Shown here: in pieces, positions 28,985 to 37,974 of the stretch
Layout: the number at the start of each line of letters is the position of its first letter
Position numbering within the stretch: position 1 is the stretch's first letter
The notes under the pieces: generated by a model
What the model saw: only the letters and a program-made list of their open reading frames with translations
What the model was told of the DNA's origin: nothing
Database searches by the model: none
Translations under genes and position numbers: made by a program
DNA from: Acidobacteriota bacterium
GTDB lineage: Bacteria; Acidobacteriota; Blastocatellia; Pyrinomonadales; Pyrinomonadaceae
Assembly: GCA_025463135.1 (NCBI GenBank)
Contig: JAOAPY010000048.1
Coordinates: 240,767-304,766 of the forward strand
Length of the DNA: 64,000 nucleotides
Reading direction: 5' to 3'

Positions 28985-30517
28985 ATGACCAGGTTGCCAC
29001 ACATTGCCAGCTTCCGACTGCGCCTGTTGCTCTTGCTCGCCGCATTGCTGGGCTTGACCCTGGGCGTGCAGTATTACGTGAACCTGCGTTCTGTTCGCAA
29101 TAACACTCAGCGGCTGGCTGAGCAGGAGCAGGCCATCATGGGTGGGATGGCTTTGGGTGTAAGTGCGGTTTCGAGCAAATCATATCTTGATGATTTGAAG
29201 AGAAATCTCAAGCAACCCTTACTTGATGAAAATCATGGTCGCGTAGAGAACGTTTTGGTTGTCGACAGCGACGGCAACGTGCGCGATAGTCTGGATGACC
29301 GCTACGAGCCCACGACGAATGATGATGGGTCGCCCCGCTACGTTCCGCTGACAAGAGTGATCCTCCCTCCCGTTAGCGGCGTAGTCGAATTCGTTGACGA
29401 GAGTCAGCGTCGCCCGAGTTGGTTGGCGGTTTCCAACGCCGCGAAGCCTGGCGAACCCGGAGCTTTTTATCTACCCGTCGAGACTAACCAGGGTCGCTGG
29501 TATGTCATCGTCGTCCTTGGTTCAGCCAGCAACCTGACAAATATCCTGCAGGCGCAAGCTTCAAAGTCCCTGCGTTACACGCTAATCCTCCTGCTGGTCA
29601 CCACTCTGGTTACCGGGATTTTGGTGTGGAGATTCACGCGTCCCATCAAGGACCTCTCCATCGCCGCGCGCCGCGTAGCCGGAGGCGATTTCAGCATCAG
29701 GGTGCCGGCGGCACGGCGCGACGAGGTCGGAGCGCTGGCCGAAGCCTTTAACGAGATGACAGCCAAGCTGGGGCGCACGCGCCAGCTGGAAACACAACTG
29801 CATCAAGCTGAGAAAGCTGCCGTCGTCGGACGGCTGGCTTCGGCGATCGCTCACGAAATCAGAAATCCGCTGAACTACATAAACCTGACGCTCGATCATT
29901 TGCGATCAGCCTTTGCGCCTGAAGAACCGAACAAGCGTGAAACGTTTGAACGTCTGGCTAATCAACTCAAGGCCGAAGTGGCGAGAATCAATACCCACAT
30001 CTCGGACTTCCTGAGCTATTCGCGACCGACCCGCCTTGAGCCACAGCCGCTTAACCTGCGGGTCGAAGCGGAAGACGCGATGCGCATGATTGAAGTCCAG
30101 GCATCGGAAAATGGCGTCGAGACGCGCGTTGAAGAGCGAGGCTCCGTCCCTCAGGTCATGGCCGATCGCCAGGCAGTGCGGTCCATCCTGACCAACCTAA
30201 TCATTAATAGTCTGCAGGCTCTCGACGGTCATGGACGCCGCATAGTTGTTACTCTATCCACCGACGATTCGACCCGGCGCGTTCAGATCGAAGTGGCCGA
30301 CACTGGCCGTGGTATCCCGCCAGAGGACATCTCAAAGGTATTTGAGCCATACTATTCGACCAAGGAAACCGGAACCGGATTGGGTCTCGCGATTGTTAAG
30401 AAGGCAGTCGACGAACATGGCGGTACGATTAGCGTGACTTCGAAACAGGGATCGGGAACGACATTTGTAATAACGCTGCCGCTTGACGGCAAGAATGAAG
30501 AAAAGGAGACGGCGTGA
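28985..30517 (+). CDS. Sensor histidine kinase (HAMP, HisKA, HATPase)
   Basis: The protein has 510 residues. The first in-frame start is a GTG at 28982 directly followed by the ATG used here; the Shine-Dalgarno is weak. A transmembrane helix at about 10-30, a periplasmic sensor of about 150 residues, and a second helix (YTLILLLVTTLVTGILVW) lead to a HAMP domain (FTRPIKDLSIAARRVAGGDF). The phosphoacceptor His290 lies in AIAHEIRNPLNYINLTLD. The ATPase has N-box LTNLIINSLQAL, G1 VADTGRGIP and G2 GTGLGLAIV. It is followed 97 bases later by an NtrC-type regulator, and the two form a two-component pair. The signal is unknown. Confidence 0.93.
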   Translation: MTRLPHIASFRLRLLLLLAALLGLTLGVQYYVNLRSVRNNTQRLAEQEQAIMGGMALGVSAVSSKSYLDDLKRNLKQPLLDENHGRVENVLVVDSDGNVRDSLDDRYEPTTNDDGSPRYVPLTRVILPPVSGVVEFVDESQRRPSWLAVSNAAKPGEPGAFYLPVETNQGRWYVIVVLGSASNLTNILQAQASKSLRYTLILLLVTTLVTGILVWRFTRPIKDLSIAARRVAGGDFSIRVPAARRDEVGALAEAFNEMTAKLGRTRQLETQLHQAEKAAVVGRLASAIAHEIRNPLNYINLTLDHLRSAFAPEEPNKRETFERLANQLKAEVARINTHISDFLSYSRPTRLEPQPLNLRVEAEDAMRMIEVQASENGVETRVEERGSVPQVMADRQAVRSILTNLIINSLQALDGHGRRIVVTLSTDDSTRRVQIEVADTGRGIPPEDISKVFEPYYSTKETGTGLGLAIVKKAVDEHGGTISVTSKQGSGTTFVITLPLDGKNEEKETA

Positions 30518-30606
30518 CGCGGAAACAGGGAGACAAGGAGAGGCGGAGAATGGACGGGTAAGATTTGCCTTCCCCGCGTCTCCGTGTCTCCCTGTCCCCG
30601 CGTCCG
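30512..30606. repeat. Inverted-repeat element, GGAGACACGGAGACAGGG family
   Basis: Arms GACGCGGAAACAGGGAGAC and GTCTCCCTGTCCCCGCGTC are reverse complements with few mismatches and fill the gap between kinase and regulator genes. The element contains no stop in the frame of the regulator, so the open frame extends artificially upstream. Confidence 0.85.
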
Positions 30607-30614
30607 TTCTGCTT

Positions 30615-31955
30615 ATGGCGCGTAAAAGCATATTGGTAGTCGATGACGAGAAGTCTCAGCGCGAGATTCTCGAAATGATTTTATCCGGCGAGGGATACGA
30701 CGTTACTACAGCGTCGTCGGGCGAGGCAGCGATGAAATTCGCGAAGGAACATCGCTTTGATCTCGTCTTAACGGATTTGAAGATGACGGGCATGGACGGG
30801 ATCGAACTGCTGCAGCACCTGCTGGGCCTCGATTCGGCCATCATTGTCATCCTGCTGACAGCACATGGCACGATAGACTCGGCCAAAGAAGCGCTGCGTC
30901 GCGGCGCCTTCGATTACCTGCAAAAGCCTTACGACAAAGAAGCTCTGCTGGGCACGATCAATCGTGCGCTCGACAAACTCAACGCGATTGATACTGAGAT
31001 CGTCTCGGCCTCTCCGAACATGGAAAACGTCAAGAAGATGATTTTCAAGGTCGCGAGATCGAGTTCGACAGTGTTGATTCGCGGCGAGTCCGGTACCGGC
31101 AAGGAATTAATTGCGCGGGCCATTCATAATCAGTCGCCACGCTCAACGGAAATGTTTCAGGCGGTAAATTGCGCGGCCATCAACGAGAACCTGCTGGAGT
31201 CGGAACTTTTTGGTCACGAGCGCGGATCGTTCACTGGCGCGCACGCCGAAAAGAAAGGTCTGTTTGAAGTCGCGGACCGCGGCACACTGTTTCTCGACGA
31301 GATTGCCGAGCTGGATGTCGCCATGCAGGCGAAACTTCTGCGTGCCTTGCAGGAACACAAGATCAGACGCGTCGGTGGCACTCATGAAACCAGCGTCGAT
31401 GTGCGCGTGGTGGCGGCCACCAATCGCGATCTGCGCGCGATGGTCGCGGACGGACGCTTTCGCGACGACCTCTACTATCGCATCAACGTCTTATCCATCG
31501 ATGTCCCGCCACTGCGAGAACGTCGCGAAGACATCCCGGTCTTAATCGATTACTTCCTGAAGAAACATACGCGCAACACCTCGCGCCTGGTTCGCGGCCT
31601 GGATGCGGAAACCAGGAAGTTGATGCTCGACTACAGTTGGCCCGGCAACGTGCGCCAATTGGAATCCGCCATCGAACGCGCCATCCTGCTTTGCGAAGGT
31701 GAATTCATTACCGTCGAGGACTTGCCACTGGAGGTTAGACAAGAGGCGAGCCCCGCGGCTCAGGGAGCGTTTAAGCTGCCGCCGGAGGGCATCAGCTTCG
31801 AGGATGTTGAGCGGGATTTGATCATGCAGGCCATGGAACAGACTGATTACAACATCACCAAATCGGCCAAGCTGCTGGGCCTGACATTCCGCACCTTGCA
31901 ATACCGATTGGAGAAGTTCGGGATTAAGAAGCCGGAGGGGAAAGCGGCGCCGTAG
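30615..31955 (+). CDS. NtrC-family sigma-54-dependent response regulator
   Basis: The protein has 446 residues from the ATG at 30615; the frame extends upstream only through the repeat element. A receiver domain with phosphoacceptor Asp54 (VLTDLKMTGMDG) is followed by an AAA+ domain with Walker A GESGTGKE, the sigma-54 contact loop GSFTGA (a common variant of GAFTGA), Walker B GTLFLDEI and the arginine region FRDDLYYRINV. A Fis-type helix-turn-helix ends the protein (NITKSAKLLGLTFRTLQYRL). It activates sigma-54 promoters when phosphorylated, most likely by the kinase just upstream. Confidence 0.95.
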   Translation: MARKSILVVDDEKSQREILEMILSGEGYDVTTASSGEAAMKFAKEHRFDLVLTDLKMTGMDGIELLQHLLGLDSAIIVILLTAHGTIDSAKEALRRGAFDYLQKPYDKEALLGTINRALDKLNAIDTEIVSASPNMENVKKMIFKVARSSSTVLIRGESGTGKELIARAIHNQSPRSTEMFQAVNCAAINENLLESELFGHERGSFTGAHAEKKGLFEVADRGTLFLDEIAELDVAMQAKLLRALQEHKIRRVGGTHETSVDVRVVAATNRDLRAMVADGRFRDDLYYRINVLSIDVPPLRERREDIPVLIDYFLKKHTRNTSRLVRGLDAETRKLMLDYSWPGNVRQLESAIERAILLCEGEFITVEDLPLEVRQEASPAAQGAFKLPPEGISFEDVERDLIMQAMEQTDYNITKSAKLLGLTFRTLQYRLEKFGIKKPEGKAAP

Positions 31956-32058
31956 GATTGCAAAGGGCTAAGAGCAAAACGCCCCTGGGTCCTGGCTCTT
32001 TGCCCCCTGCCCTTTGCCATTGCCTTGCAAGCGGGAGACAGAGCCAACGTTCTTGAGT

Positions 32059-32090
32059 CATGACCTTCATTAATCATGACCTTCATTAAT
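32059..32090. repeat. 16-bp direct tandem duplication
   Basis: CATGACCTTCATTAAT occurs twice in perfect tandem immediately before the AAGGAG Shine-Dalgarno of the DUF4349 gene. Confidence 0.95.
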
Positions 32091-32105
32091 AAGGAGACTC
32101 TTCCC

Positions 32106-33086
32106 ATGCGTACCCTCAAATTACTATCAGTGACGATGGCTCTGGTTGGTCTTACGGCGTGCTACGGAACAAGATCTTCCGAGCAACGCGCGGTCGCTCC
32201 CGCCTCCAATTCCGCCGCCGGCAAAGATACCGACAGTGTCGCCACAAATGCGTTGGAAAAGCAAGGGAGCGCTAAACCAAATTTTGCCCTTAATCAGCGC
32301 GTGTCTCTCCAGCAAGCGGATCAGACCCAGACGATGACAGAGGCGATGAACCGCAAGATAATCCAGGACGCTGAAGTCGCGCTCGAGGTCGACTCGCCGC
32401 TGGAAACGCAGCGCAGCGTAACTTCAATTGCCGAATCACATGGCGGTTTTGTCGTAACCTCGGAAGCAAAACAGCGACAGTCGGAAGATCCGTCCCAGCG
32501 TTTGATGGACGTCACCCTGATGATTCGCGTGCCCTCCTCTCAATTTGGTCCGACTCGAGATGCCATCCTGGGCTTAAGCAAACGCGTTCTCGATAATAAA
32601 AATACCGGACAGGACGTCACCGAGGAATTCATCGACCTCGAAGCTCGCGCCAAAACTCAAAAGGCCCTCGAAGCGCAGTTCCTCGAAATAATGAAGCAGG
32701 CCCACAAGGTCGAGGACGCCCTGGAAGTACAGCGCCAGATCGCGGATGTGCGGACTGAGATTGAAAAACTCGAAGGGCGAAAGCGGTTTCTGGAAAACAG
32801 ATCCAGCCTTTCAACCATTACCGTTAACCTCAAGTCGCCGACTACTATTGTCGTGACGCCTACGGGATTCGGACGCGATGTCAAAGAGGCGATGAAAGAG
32901 AGCGTCGAGATTGCGCGCTCAATCGTCCTTTTTCTGATCCGCTTTGTAATCGTGATGGTCCCCATCTTCCTTTTCGTTTTTCTGCCACTCGCTTTACTTG
33001 CACGCTATCTGATGCGCCGAGCGCGTCGCCAGCGCACGGTGATCGGTGCCAACGTTGAGCCGCCGACGCCGGTTCCGGCTGCTTGA
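32106..33086 (+). CDS. DUF4349 lipoprotein
   Basis: The protein has 326 residues. AAGGAG stands eight bases before the ATG at 32106. A lipoprotein signal (LSVTMALVGLTACYG, Cys at the lipobox) is followed by a DUF4349 domain: Q-D-A-E-V-A-L-E-V, GGFVVTSEAK, MIRVPSSQF, DVTEEFIDLEARAKTQKA, and a coiled coil around VQRQIADVRTEIEKLEGR. A C-terminal membrane helix (IVLFLIRFVIVMVPIFLFVFLP) and a basic tail follow, as is typical for this family. Its function is not established. Confidence 0.9.
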   Translation: MRTLKLLSVTMALVGLTACYGTRSSEQRAVAPASNSAAGKDTDSVATNALEKQGSAKPNFALNQRVSLQQADQTQTMTEAMNRKIIQDAEVALEVDSPLETQRSVTSIAESHGGFVVTSEAKQRQSEDPSQRLMDVTLMIRVPSSQFGPTRDAILGLSKRVLDNKNTGQDVTEEFIDLEARAKTQKALEAQFLEIMKQAHKVEDALEVQRQIADVRTEIEKLEGRKRFLENRSSLSTITVNLKSPTTIVVTPTGFGRDVKEAMKESVEIARSIVLFLIRFVIVMVPIFLFVFLPLALLARYLMRRARRQRTVIGANVEPPTPVPAA

Positions 33087-33101
33087 CGTATTCAATCCTT
33101 A

Positions 33102-33193
33102 GCTCCCCTCCGCACTAAAGTGGGGAGGGGTCGGGGGTGGGGTCGGCGCAACGTCCACCTCTCCCCTAACCCCTTTACGCTTGCGGAGTGGGG
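33102..33193. repeat. Inverted-repeat element, CTCCCCTCCGCAC family
   Basis: CTCCCCTCCGCAC and GTGGGGAGGGG fold on a TAAA loop with one mismatch. The right half (CCTCTCCCCTAACCCC and GCGGAGTGGGGA) is the inverted partner. Confidence 0.8.
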
Positions 33194-33243
33194 AACAAGA
33201 TGATCAACGGCAAGCCGGCAGCCTGCCGTACATTAGAGGCCAC

Positions 33244-33777
33244 ATGTCCCGAAGAAACCAGCTACTCATTATCAGTTTCGTTACTATCATTTTCCCGCTC
33301 GGTTTAGCAGCCTGTTCCCAGACGGCGTCCGGACCTGCGGCGCCCACTCCGGCAAAGCTCGTGCAGGTCAACTCATTGAGTTTCGTAAAAGCCCGCGCGG
33401 CGGAAATGCAGGTTGCGGCGGGTGGCTCTGGTGAGGCAATTGTTACCGTAGCGGTCCAGAGCGGTTATCACGTCAACGCGAATCCAGCCACGGACGCATA
33501 TCTGAAAGCGACCGAGCTCATCGTGCAACCAGCGGAGGGTCTCACACTCGCATTCATCAAGTATCCGACCGCGGTTAAGAAGACGTTCTCCTTCTCGGAC
33601 AAACAGCTCGCGGTATACGAGGGCGAGATTCCCATCAAGGTCCAGCTAAAGGCCGGTAAGGAAGCGGCAAAGGGTAGCCATAAACTGGTCGCCAAACTAA
33701 ACGTGCAAGCGTGCGATGATCAGCTTTGTTATCCGCCGGGAACGTTGGAGTTGACTATCCCGGTGACTGTTAAGTGA
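33244..33777 (+). CDS. DsbD-alpha-like lipoprotein
   Basis: The protein has 177 residues from the ATG at 33244; the frame upstream is repeat DNA. A lipoprotein signal (LAACSQ) is followed by a single immunoglobulin-like domain related to the N-terminal domain of thiol:disulfide interchange protein DsbD (GYHVNANPATDAYLKATEL; DKQLAVYEGEIPIKV; C-D-D-Q-L-C-Y-P-P-G-T-L). The two cysteines Cys157 and Cys162 sit where DsbD-alpha carries its redox pair, though spaced by four residues rather than five. No CcdA/DsbD transmembrane partner is encoded nearby. It may receive electrons from a distant CcdA. Confidence 0.8.
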   Translation: MSRRNQLLIISFVTIIFPLGLAACSQTASGPAAPTPAKLVQVNSLSFVKARAAEMQVAAGGSGEAIVTVAVQSGYHVNANPATDAYLKATELIVQPAEGLTLAFIKYPTAVKKTFSFSDKQLAVYEGEIPIKVQLKAGKEAAKGSHKLVAKLNVQACDDQLCYPPGTLELTIPVTVK

Positions 33778-33812
33778 GTGCAGTTGAGTGAGCGGGAGGC
33801 AAACGACGCTCA

Positions 33813-34001
33813 ATGAGACAATTCTGGTTGGGTGTTACTCTGGTCTGTATTTGCGTCGCGGTGCTGGCGTTATGGCGGCAGCACTACGATGCTGCTTTCA
33901 TTATCGGCACGGTGGCAGCGTTGGCGTGGTTTCTCAATTATCGGGCACGCATCAAGGAGACGATCGGCGAACCAGATGAAGAATCAAGCACTGAAGAATA
34001 A
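33813..34001 (+). CDS. Small two-helix membrane protein
   Basis: The protein has 62 residues. Two hydrophobic helices (FWLGVTLVCICVAVLALW and AAFIIGTVAALAWFL) are followed by an acidic tail. A GGGAGG lies about 18 bases upstream, rather far. Position between two real genes in the same direction and the clean membrane topology make it likely. Function unknown. Confidence 0.55.
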   Translation: MRQFWLGVTLVCICVAVLALWRQHYDAAFIIGTVAALAWFLNYRARIKETIGEPDEESSTEE

Positions 34002-34026
34002 GACGATATTTGCAGTTTTCAACGCT

Positions 34027-34641
34027 ATGGACCAGGACATAAAAAACGAGCCAAGGGACATTACCAGCACTAGAGACTTTGCGAGAGCTTCTGCTTACTA
34101 CACCTTTGGCGTTAGAAAACTGGTGCTCAGCTTCCTTGTTCTTTCATTCCTTTTCAGCCACGCAACCGCGACGCCGGCTTCAACTGAAACAGAAGTTCGT
34201 GCGACGGTTACGACGGTATTTCAAAACCTCAAAGACAAAAACTACGAAGCCCTTTACGACACGTTGCCGGCGAACACGCGCTCGCGCATAACGCGCGAGC
34301 GCTTCGCCAGTTCCCTGCGCCGCACCCAGGATACCTATGTGTTGGATCGAATGGAGGTGGGGAAGATTAAGGTATCGGGAACCTTCGCTGTCGTGGATAC
34401 GGATCTCTACGGTCGCTTGTTGAAGCCCCTCGACCTCGAAGGTAAAATTGTGGTCCAGCAGTACCTGGTTAAGGAGGATGGTAAGTGGAAAGTAGCCACC
34501 GGCGACAACGCAACCATTCAGCGCTTTCTCAAGGCCAATCCGGCCTTTGCCCGCAGGTTCAATATTCGCCAGCCACGCATATTCGTGAAACGGGACGGCA
34601 AGTGGGTTGAATTTGTCCCACCCAAACGCTCTCAACGATAA
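34027..34641 (+). CDS. Secreted NTF2-like (DUF4878-type) protein
   Basis: The protein has 204 residues from the ATG at 34027; an in-frame ATG at 33979 is possible. A hydrophobic segment (KLVLSFLVLSFLFSHATA) starts about 31 residues in, so the true start may be a later GTG. The mature part begins TETEVRATVTTVFQNLKDKN and contains VVQQYLVKEDGKWKVATGD, the pattern of small cystatin/NTF2-like secreted domains. It ends with a basic tail. No catalytic residues are visible. Confidence 0.7.
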   Translation: MDQDIKNEPRDITSTRDFARASAYYTFGVRKLVLSFLVLSFLFSHATATPASTETEVRATVTTVFQNLKDKNYEALYDTLPANTRSRITRERFASSLRRTQDTYVLDRMEVGKIKVSGTFAVVDTDLYGRLLKPLDLEGKIVVQQYLVKEDGKWKVATGDNATIQRFLKANPAFARRFNIRQPRIFVKRDGKWVEFVPPKRSQR

Positions 34642-35013
34642 ATTCAAAGCTGATACTCAGTGTCGCCGGCTGCTTTGCACAAAAGCAGGCATTCAAGCTC
34701 GAGCGGGGACAGGGTCCGCTTCCTGACTGCCCGGTGTTTACGTGAGGTCGAAGTCAGACCAGCCCCAAAACCAAAGACCAACGGACAAAGACCAAATCCA
34801 AAACCCTCTCGGTCAAGTTCAATCTGACGGCAAGCCTTCAGACTGACTGATTAGTGATTGCAATCTGCTGCAAGTTTCAACCTAAATCCGTTAAATCCAG
34901 ATCAAATCAGTGATCAAGCTCGTGGCACCAGTATTGCCAACTGGTTTCCGACAAGCCGCGCTTCAAGGCCGGTTTGCAGATTGAACGTTCTTACAAAGAC
35001 CTCTGGAGACTTG
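34642..35013. other. Intergenic region with reversed word repeat
   Basis: There are 372 bases before the subtilase gene. It includes 34764-34806, where the reverse complement shows the TTTGGTC words seen at 17021. The open frame of the subtilase extends back to 34858, but the preferred start is 35014. Confidence 0.55.
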
Positions 35014-36942
35014 ATGAATTCCCATAAACTTCCCCGACTTATTAAATACTGCATCGCCATTTCGGTGCTGATTGTTGCTGCCTTCGGCATTCTGGTTGTC
35101 GACCGAGGTCAGGCCAAAAATCAACGCGGCGAAATGCGCCGCGGCGATAAAGTTGCCCCCGACTTACGAAATGATGTGCACAAAAAGCAGAATCGCGGAC
35201 AAGACGATTTGGTCAAAGTGATCGTCCAGTTCAACGCCGCGCCCAGCAATGAAGCTAAGGCACTGCTTCGCCGCAACGGCATCAAGGTTAAGGCGCTCTT
35301 TCAAAACTTCAACGCTCAGGCAGTTGAACTCCCCGCGAGTGCGGTTGATGAATTAGCCGCATTTGAAGAAGTGGAAGTGGTTTCGCGGGATGCGGAAGTC
35401 AAATCCTTCGGCCATGTATCTTTGACGACCGGCGCTGACGCCGTCCGCGGCAATGGCGCTCAAACAAATGGCCTCGACGGCACGGGCATCGGCATCGCCG
35501 TGGTGGATTCGGGCATTGATACCGGCCACGTTTCGTTCCTGGACAAAAATGGCATTTCAAGAATTGCAGTGAGCCGGGACTTCACCGGCGAGAATCGTGT
35601 TGATGATCCCTATGGACATGGCACCCACGTCGCCTCCATTGCCGCTGGTAATGGCCGCATTGCCAATGCCAGTTACCTGGGCATTGCTCCGAATGCAAAA
35701 ATTATCAATCTGCGCGTCCTTAACTCGCAGGGCGCCGGTTCAATCTCGGCCGTGCTGAATGCCCTCGACTGGGTCATGACTAATCGCACGACCTACAACA
35801 TTCGCATCGTGAATATGAGCCTGGGCTCACCGGCGGTGCAGTCTTACAAATTTGATCCCGTCTGTCTGGCCGTACGCAGAGTTGTCGATGCCGGAATCGT
35901 TGTCACGGTCGCCGCCGGCAACGTAGGCAAAGATGCTCTCGGCCGGAAAATTTATGGCGCAATCCATTCGCCCGGCATAGAGCCTTCCGCGCTTACCGTC
36001 GGAGCGACCAATACCTTTGGAACGGCCACGCGCGCAGATGATACAGTCACCACCTACAGCTCGCGCGGTCCCACGCGCAGCTATTGGACCGATTCAGCGG
36101 GTGTTCACCACTTTGACAATTTGGTCAAGCCTGATCTGGTTGCGCCCGGCAATAAGCTGGTCTATGCAGAATCGGATCGCAACCTACTCGTGACTCTGCA
36201 CCCGCAACTGGATGCCGGTATTGCCCAGGTAGACAATCGTCGCGAGATGTATCTCAACGGAACTTCAATGTCCACACCGGTCGTCGCCGGAGCCGCAGCC
36301 CTTATGTTGCAGGCAAACCCCAGCCTGACACCAAATCTGATCAAAGCCATTCTCACCTACACCGCTCAACCGCTGGCCGGCGTTAACAAATACGAACAAG
36401 GCGCAGGCGAATTGAATATTGAAGGCGCGGTGAGGATTGCCCGTCTGGTGCGCACTAATCTTGGATCGAGCACGGTCGTCGGCGCGCCTCTGCTAACGAC
36501 CACGGTACAGCCAACCCCACAGAGCACTATCGCGGGATATACATTCAACTGGTCCGGTAAAGTCAACCTGAGCAGTGCATTCGCTTCAGGCACTGATTTC
36601 ATCACCAGGTATCAGCGGATCTATGCCACTGGGGTCCTGGTGGGAGACGGCGTCATCGTCAGCGACGGCGTGCTCGTCGGGGACCACACTTTACTGTCAG
36701 ACGGCGTGCTGGTTGGCGATGGTGTTCTTGTTAATGACGGAGTACTGGTCGGTGATGGTGTAATTGTTAGCGACGGCGTAATAGTGGGCGACGGCGTACT
36801 GGTCGCTGACGGAGTAATCGTTAGTGATGGAGTCATCGTGGCTGATCTGAATTTACAAGCCCAGTCTGGGACGATTGAAGGCGATGTAACGCCCGCAATG
36901 TCTCTCGAATACGATACCGGTCTCGATTGCCTGGATTACTAA
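35014..36942 (+). CDS. Subtilisin-like S8 serine protease with C-terminal hexapeptide repeat domain
   Basis: The protein has 642 residues from the ATG at 35014 (TGGAGA five bases upstream). A signal anchor (CIAISVLIVAAFGILVV) is followed by an I9-type propeptide (VKVIVQFNAAPSNEAKALL, about 70-130) and a peptidase S8 domain. The triad is Asp165 (AVVDSGIDTGH), His202 (YGHGTHVASIAAG) and Ser418 (NGTSMSTPVVAGAAAL). Residues 540-611 are twelve exact hexads of the form G-V-[LI]-V-[GSNA]-D, with one HTLLSD variant. After a short acidic tail the protein ends L-D-C-L-D-Y. The hexads fit the left-handed beta-helix pattern (18 residues per coil, four coils). It should be an exported protease; the repeat may anchor or stabilise it. 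Confidence 0.93.
   Translation: MNSHKLPRLIKYCIAISVLIVAAFGILVVDRGQAKNQRGEMRRGDKVAPDLRNDVHKKQNRGQDDLVKVIVQFNAAPSNEAKALLRRNGIKVKALFQNFNAQAVELPASAVDELAAFEEVEVVSRDAEVKSFGHVSLTTGADAVRGNGAQTNGLDGTGIGIAVVDSGIDTGHVSFLDKNGISRIAVSRDFTGENRVDDPYGHGTHVASIAAGNGRIANASYLGIAPNAKIINLRVLNSQGAGSISAVLNALDWVMTNRTTYNIRIVNMSLGSPAVQSYKFDPVCLAVRRVVDAGIVVTVAAGNVGKDALGRKIYGAIHSPGIEPSALTVGATNTFGTATRADDTVTTYSSRGPTRSYWTDSAGVHHFDNLVKPDLVAPGNKLVYAESDRNLLVTLHPQLDAGIAQVDNRREMYLNGTSMSTPVVAGAAALMLQANPSLTPNLIKAILTYTAQPLAGVNKYEQGAGELNIEGAVRIARLVRTNLGSSTVVGAPLLTTTVQPTPQSTIAGYTFNWSGKVNLSSAFASGTDFITRYQRIYATGVLVGDGVIVSDGVLVGDHTLLSDGVLVGDGVLVNDGVLVGDGVIVSDGVIVGDGVLVADGVIVSDGVIVADLNLQAQSGTIEGDVTPAMSLEYDTGLDCLDY
36631..36846 (+). repeat. 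Twelve 18-bp tandem units inside the subtilase gene
   Basis: The repeat encodes twelve G-V-x-V-x-D hexads without interruption. At DNA level units are diverged mostly at third positions (GTCGTC, GTACTG, GTAATT), which shows selection on the peptide rather than recent DNA slippage alone. Confidence 0.9.
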
Positions 36943-37020
36943 TCAGGAACCGATCAGGAACCGAGTCACCCGCAACATCAACCGAGATACATTAACTTCC
37001 TAACTCCAGAGGAAAGAGCC

Positions 37021-37917
37021 ATGCACGCCCAAGCAGCTACAGCCACAGCCCGTATCGCACCGCCGGTAGTGCCGGACTGGAACACCTCGATGAAGATTCA
37101 TTCTCTCAGTGTTGGCGAGGAAACCGAGGTGCTTACCTTTCTCGCCATCCGTCCGCTTCACACCGTCATCATGGCGGGCCTGATTCGCGACAACGGCCTC
37201 GAAAGTGACCTGAACCGCGGAACCTTCCATGCTTGCCGAAACGCGGCCGGCGATCTCGAAGGCGTCGCGCTGATTGGCCACGTCACTCTGTTCGAAACCC
37301 AGAGCGACATCGCCCTCAAGCTTTTCGCTGAATTAGCCCGACACTGCACCAACGGAAACGTCATTATCGGCGAACAGGATCGAGTGCAGAAATTTTGGAA
37401 CTCATACTCGTCCTCTGGTCAGTCGGCCCGCCTCATGTGCCGCGAGTTATTACTGGAACAGCGCTCGCCGCTGGCCGCCGGGGAACCAGTAAACCTGCGG
37501 CGGGCCACGATGGACGATCTTGAACTAATAGTTCCCGTGCACGCGCAGATGGCGTTTGAGGAGTCCGGAATAAATCCGCTCGCACGTGATGCTGACGGCT
37601 TTCGCCGGCGCGTGGCCCACCGAATCGAACTGGGCCGAGTCTGGGTCTCAATCGTAGGAGACAAACTGATTTTCAAGGCTGATGTCCAGGCAGAAACCCC
37701 GAAACAAACTTACCTCGAAGGGGTATACACAGACCTTGAAGAGCGCGGCAAAGGCTACGGACATAGATGTATTTCACAGCTGGGCCGCATTCTTCTCGAA
37801 AGCAGCGAATCGCTTTGCGTCCTGGTCAATGAAAAGAATTCGGGAGCCCAATCGTTCTATCGTAAAGCCGGTTACGAATTGCGCGGGCACTATGACACTA
37901 TTTTTGTGGGACGATAA
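37021..37917 (+). CDS. GNAT-family N-acetyltransferase with N-terminal DUF4081-like domain
   Basis: The protein has 298 residues, with AGAGGAAAG ahead of the ATG. The N-terminal ~145 residues resemble the DUF4081 half of two-part acetyltransferases. The C-terminal GNAT domain starts at VNLRRATMDDLELIVPVH and has the acetyl-CoA loop ERGKGYGHRCISQLGR and the closing strand LVNEKNSGAQSFYRKAGYE. It transfers an acetyl group to an unknown amine substrate in the cytoplasm. It is followed 58 bases later by the hybrid kinase gene. Confidence 0.9.
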   Translation: MHAQAATATARIAPPVVPDWNTSMKIHSLSVGEETEVLTFLAIRPLHTVIMAGLIRDNGLESDLNRGTFHACRNAAGDLEGVALIGHVTLFETQSDIALKLFAELARHCTNGNVIIGEQDRVQKFWNSYSSSGQSARLMCRELLLEQRSPLAAGEPVNLRRATMDDLELIVPVHAQMAFEESGINPLARDADGFRRRVAHRIELGRVWVSIVGDKLIFKADVQAETPKQTYLEGVYTDLEERGKGYGHRCISQLGRILLESSESLCVLVNEKNSGAQSFYRKAGYELRGHYDTIFVGR

Positions 37918-37974
37918 TCGTTCAGAACTTGGCCTCACACGCAGCTTCTCAGGTCGTCAGCTGCACCCTATCTC

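Noticed and set aside
36631..36846. CRISPR-like tandem repetition
   Set aside because: The 18-bp units are contiguous, in frame and coding; there are no spacers and no cas genes.
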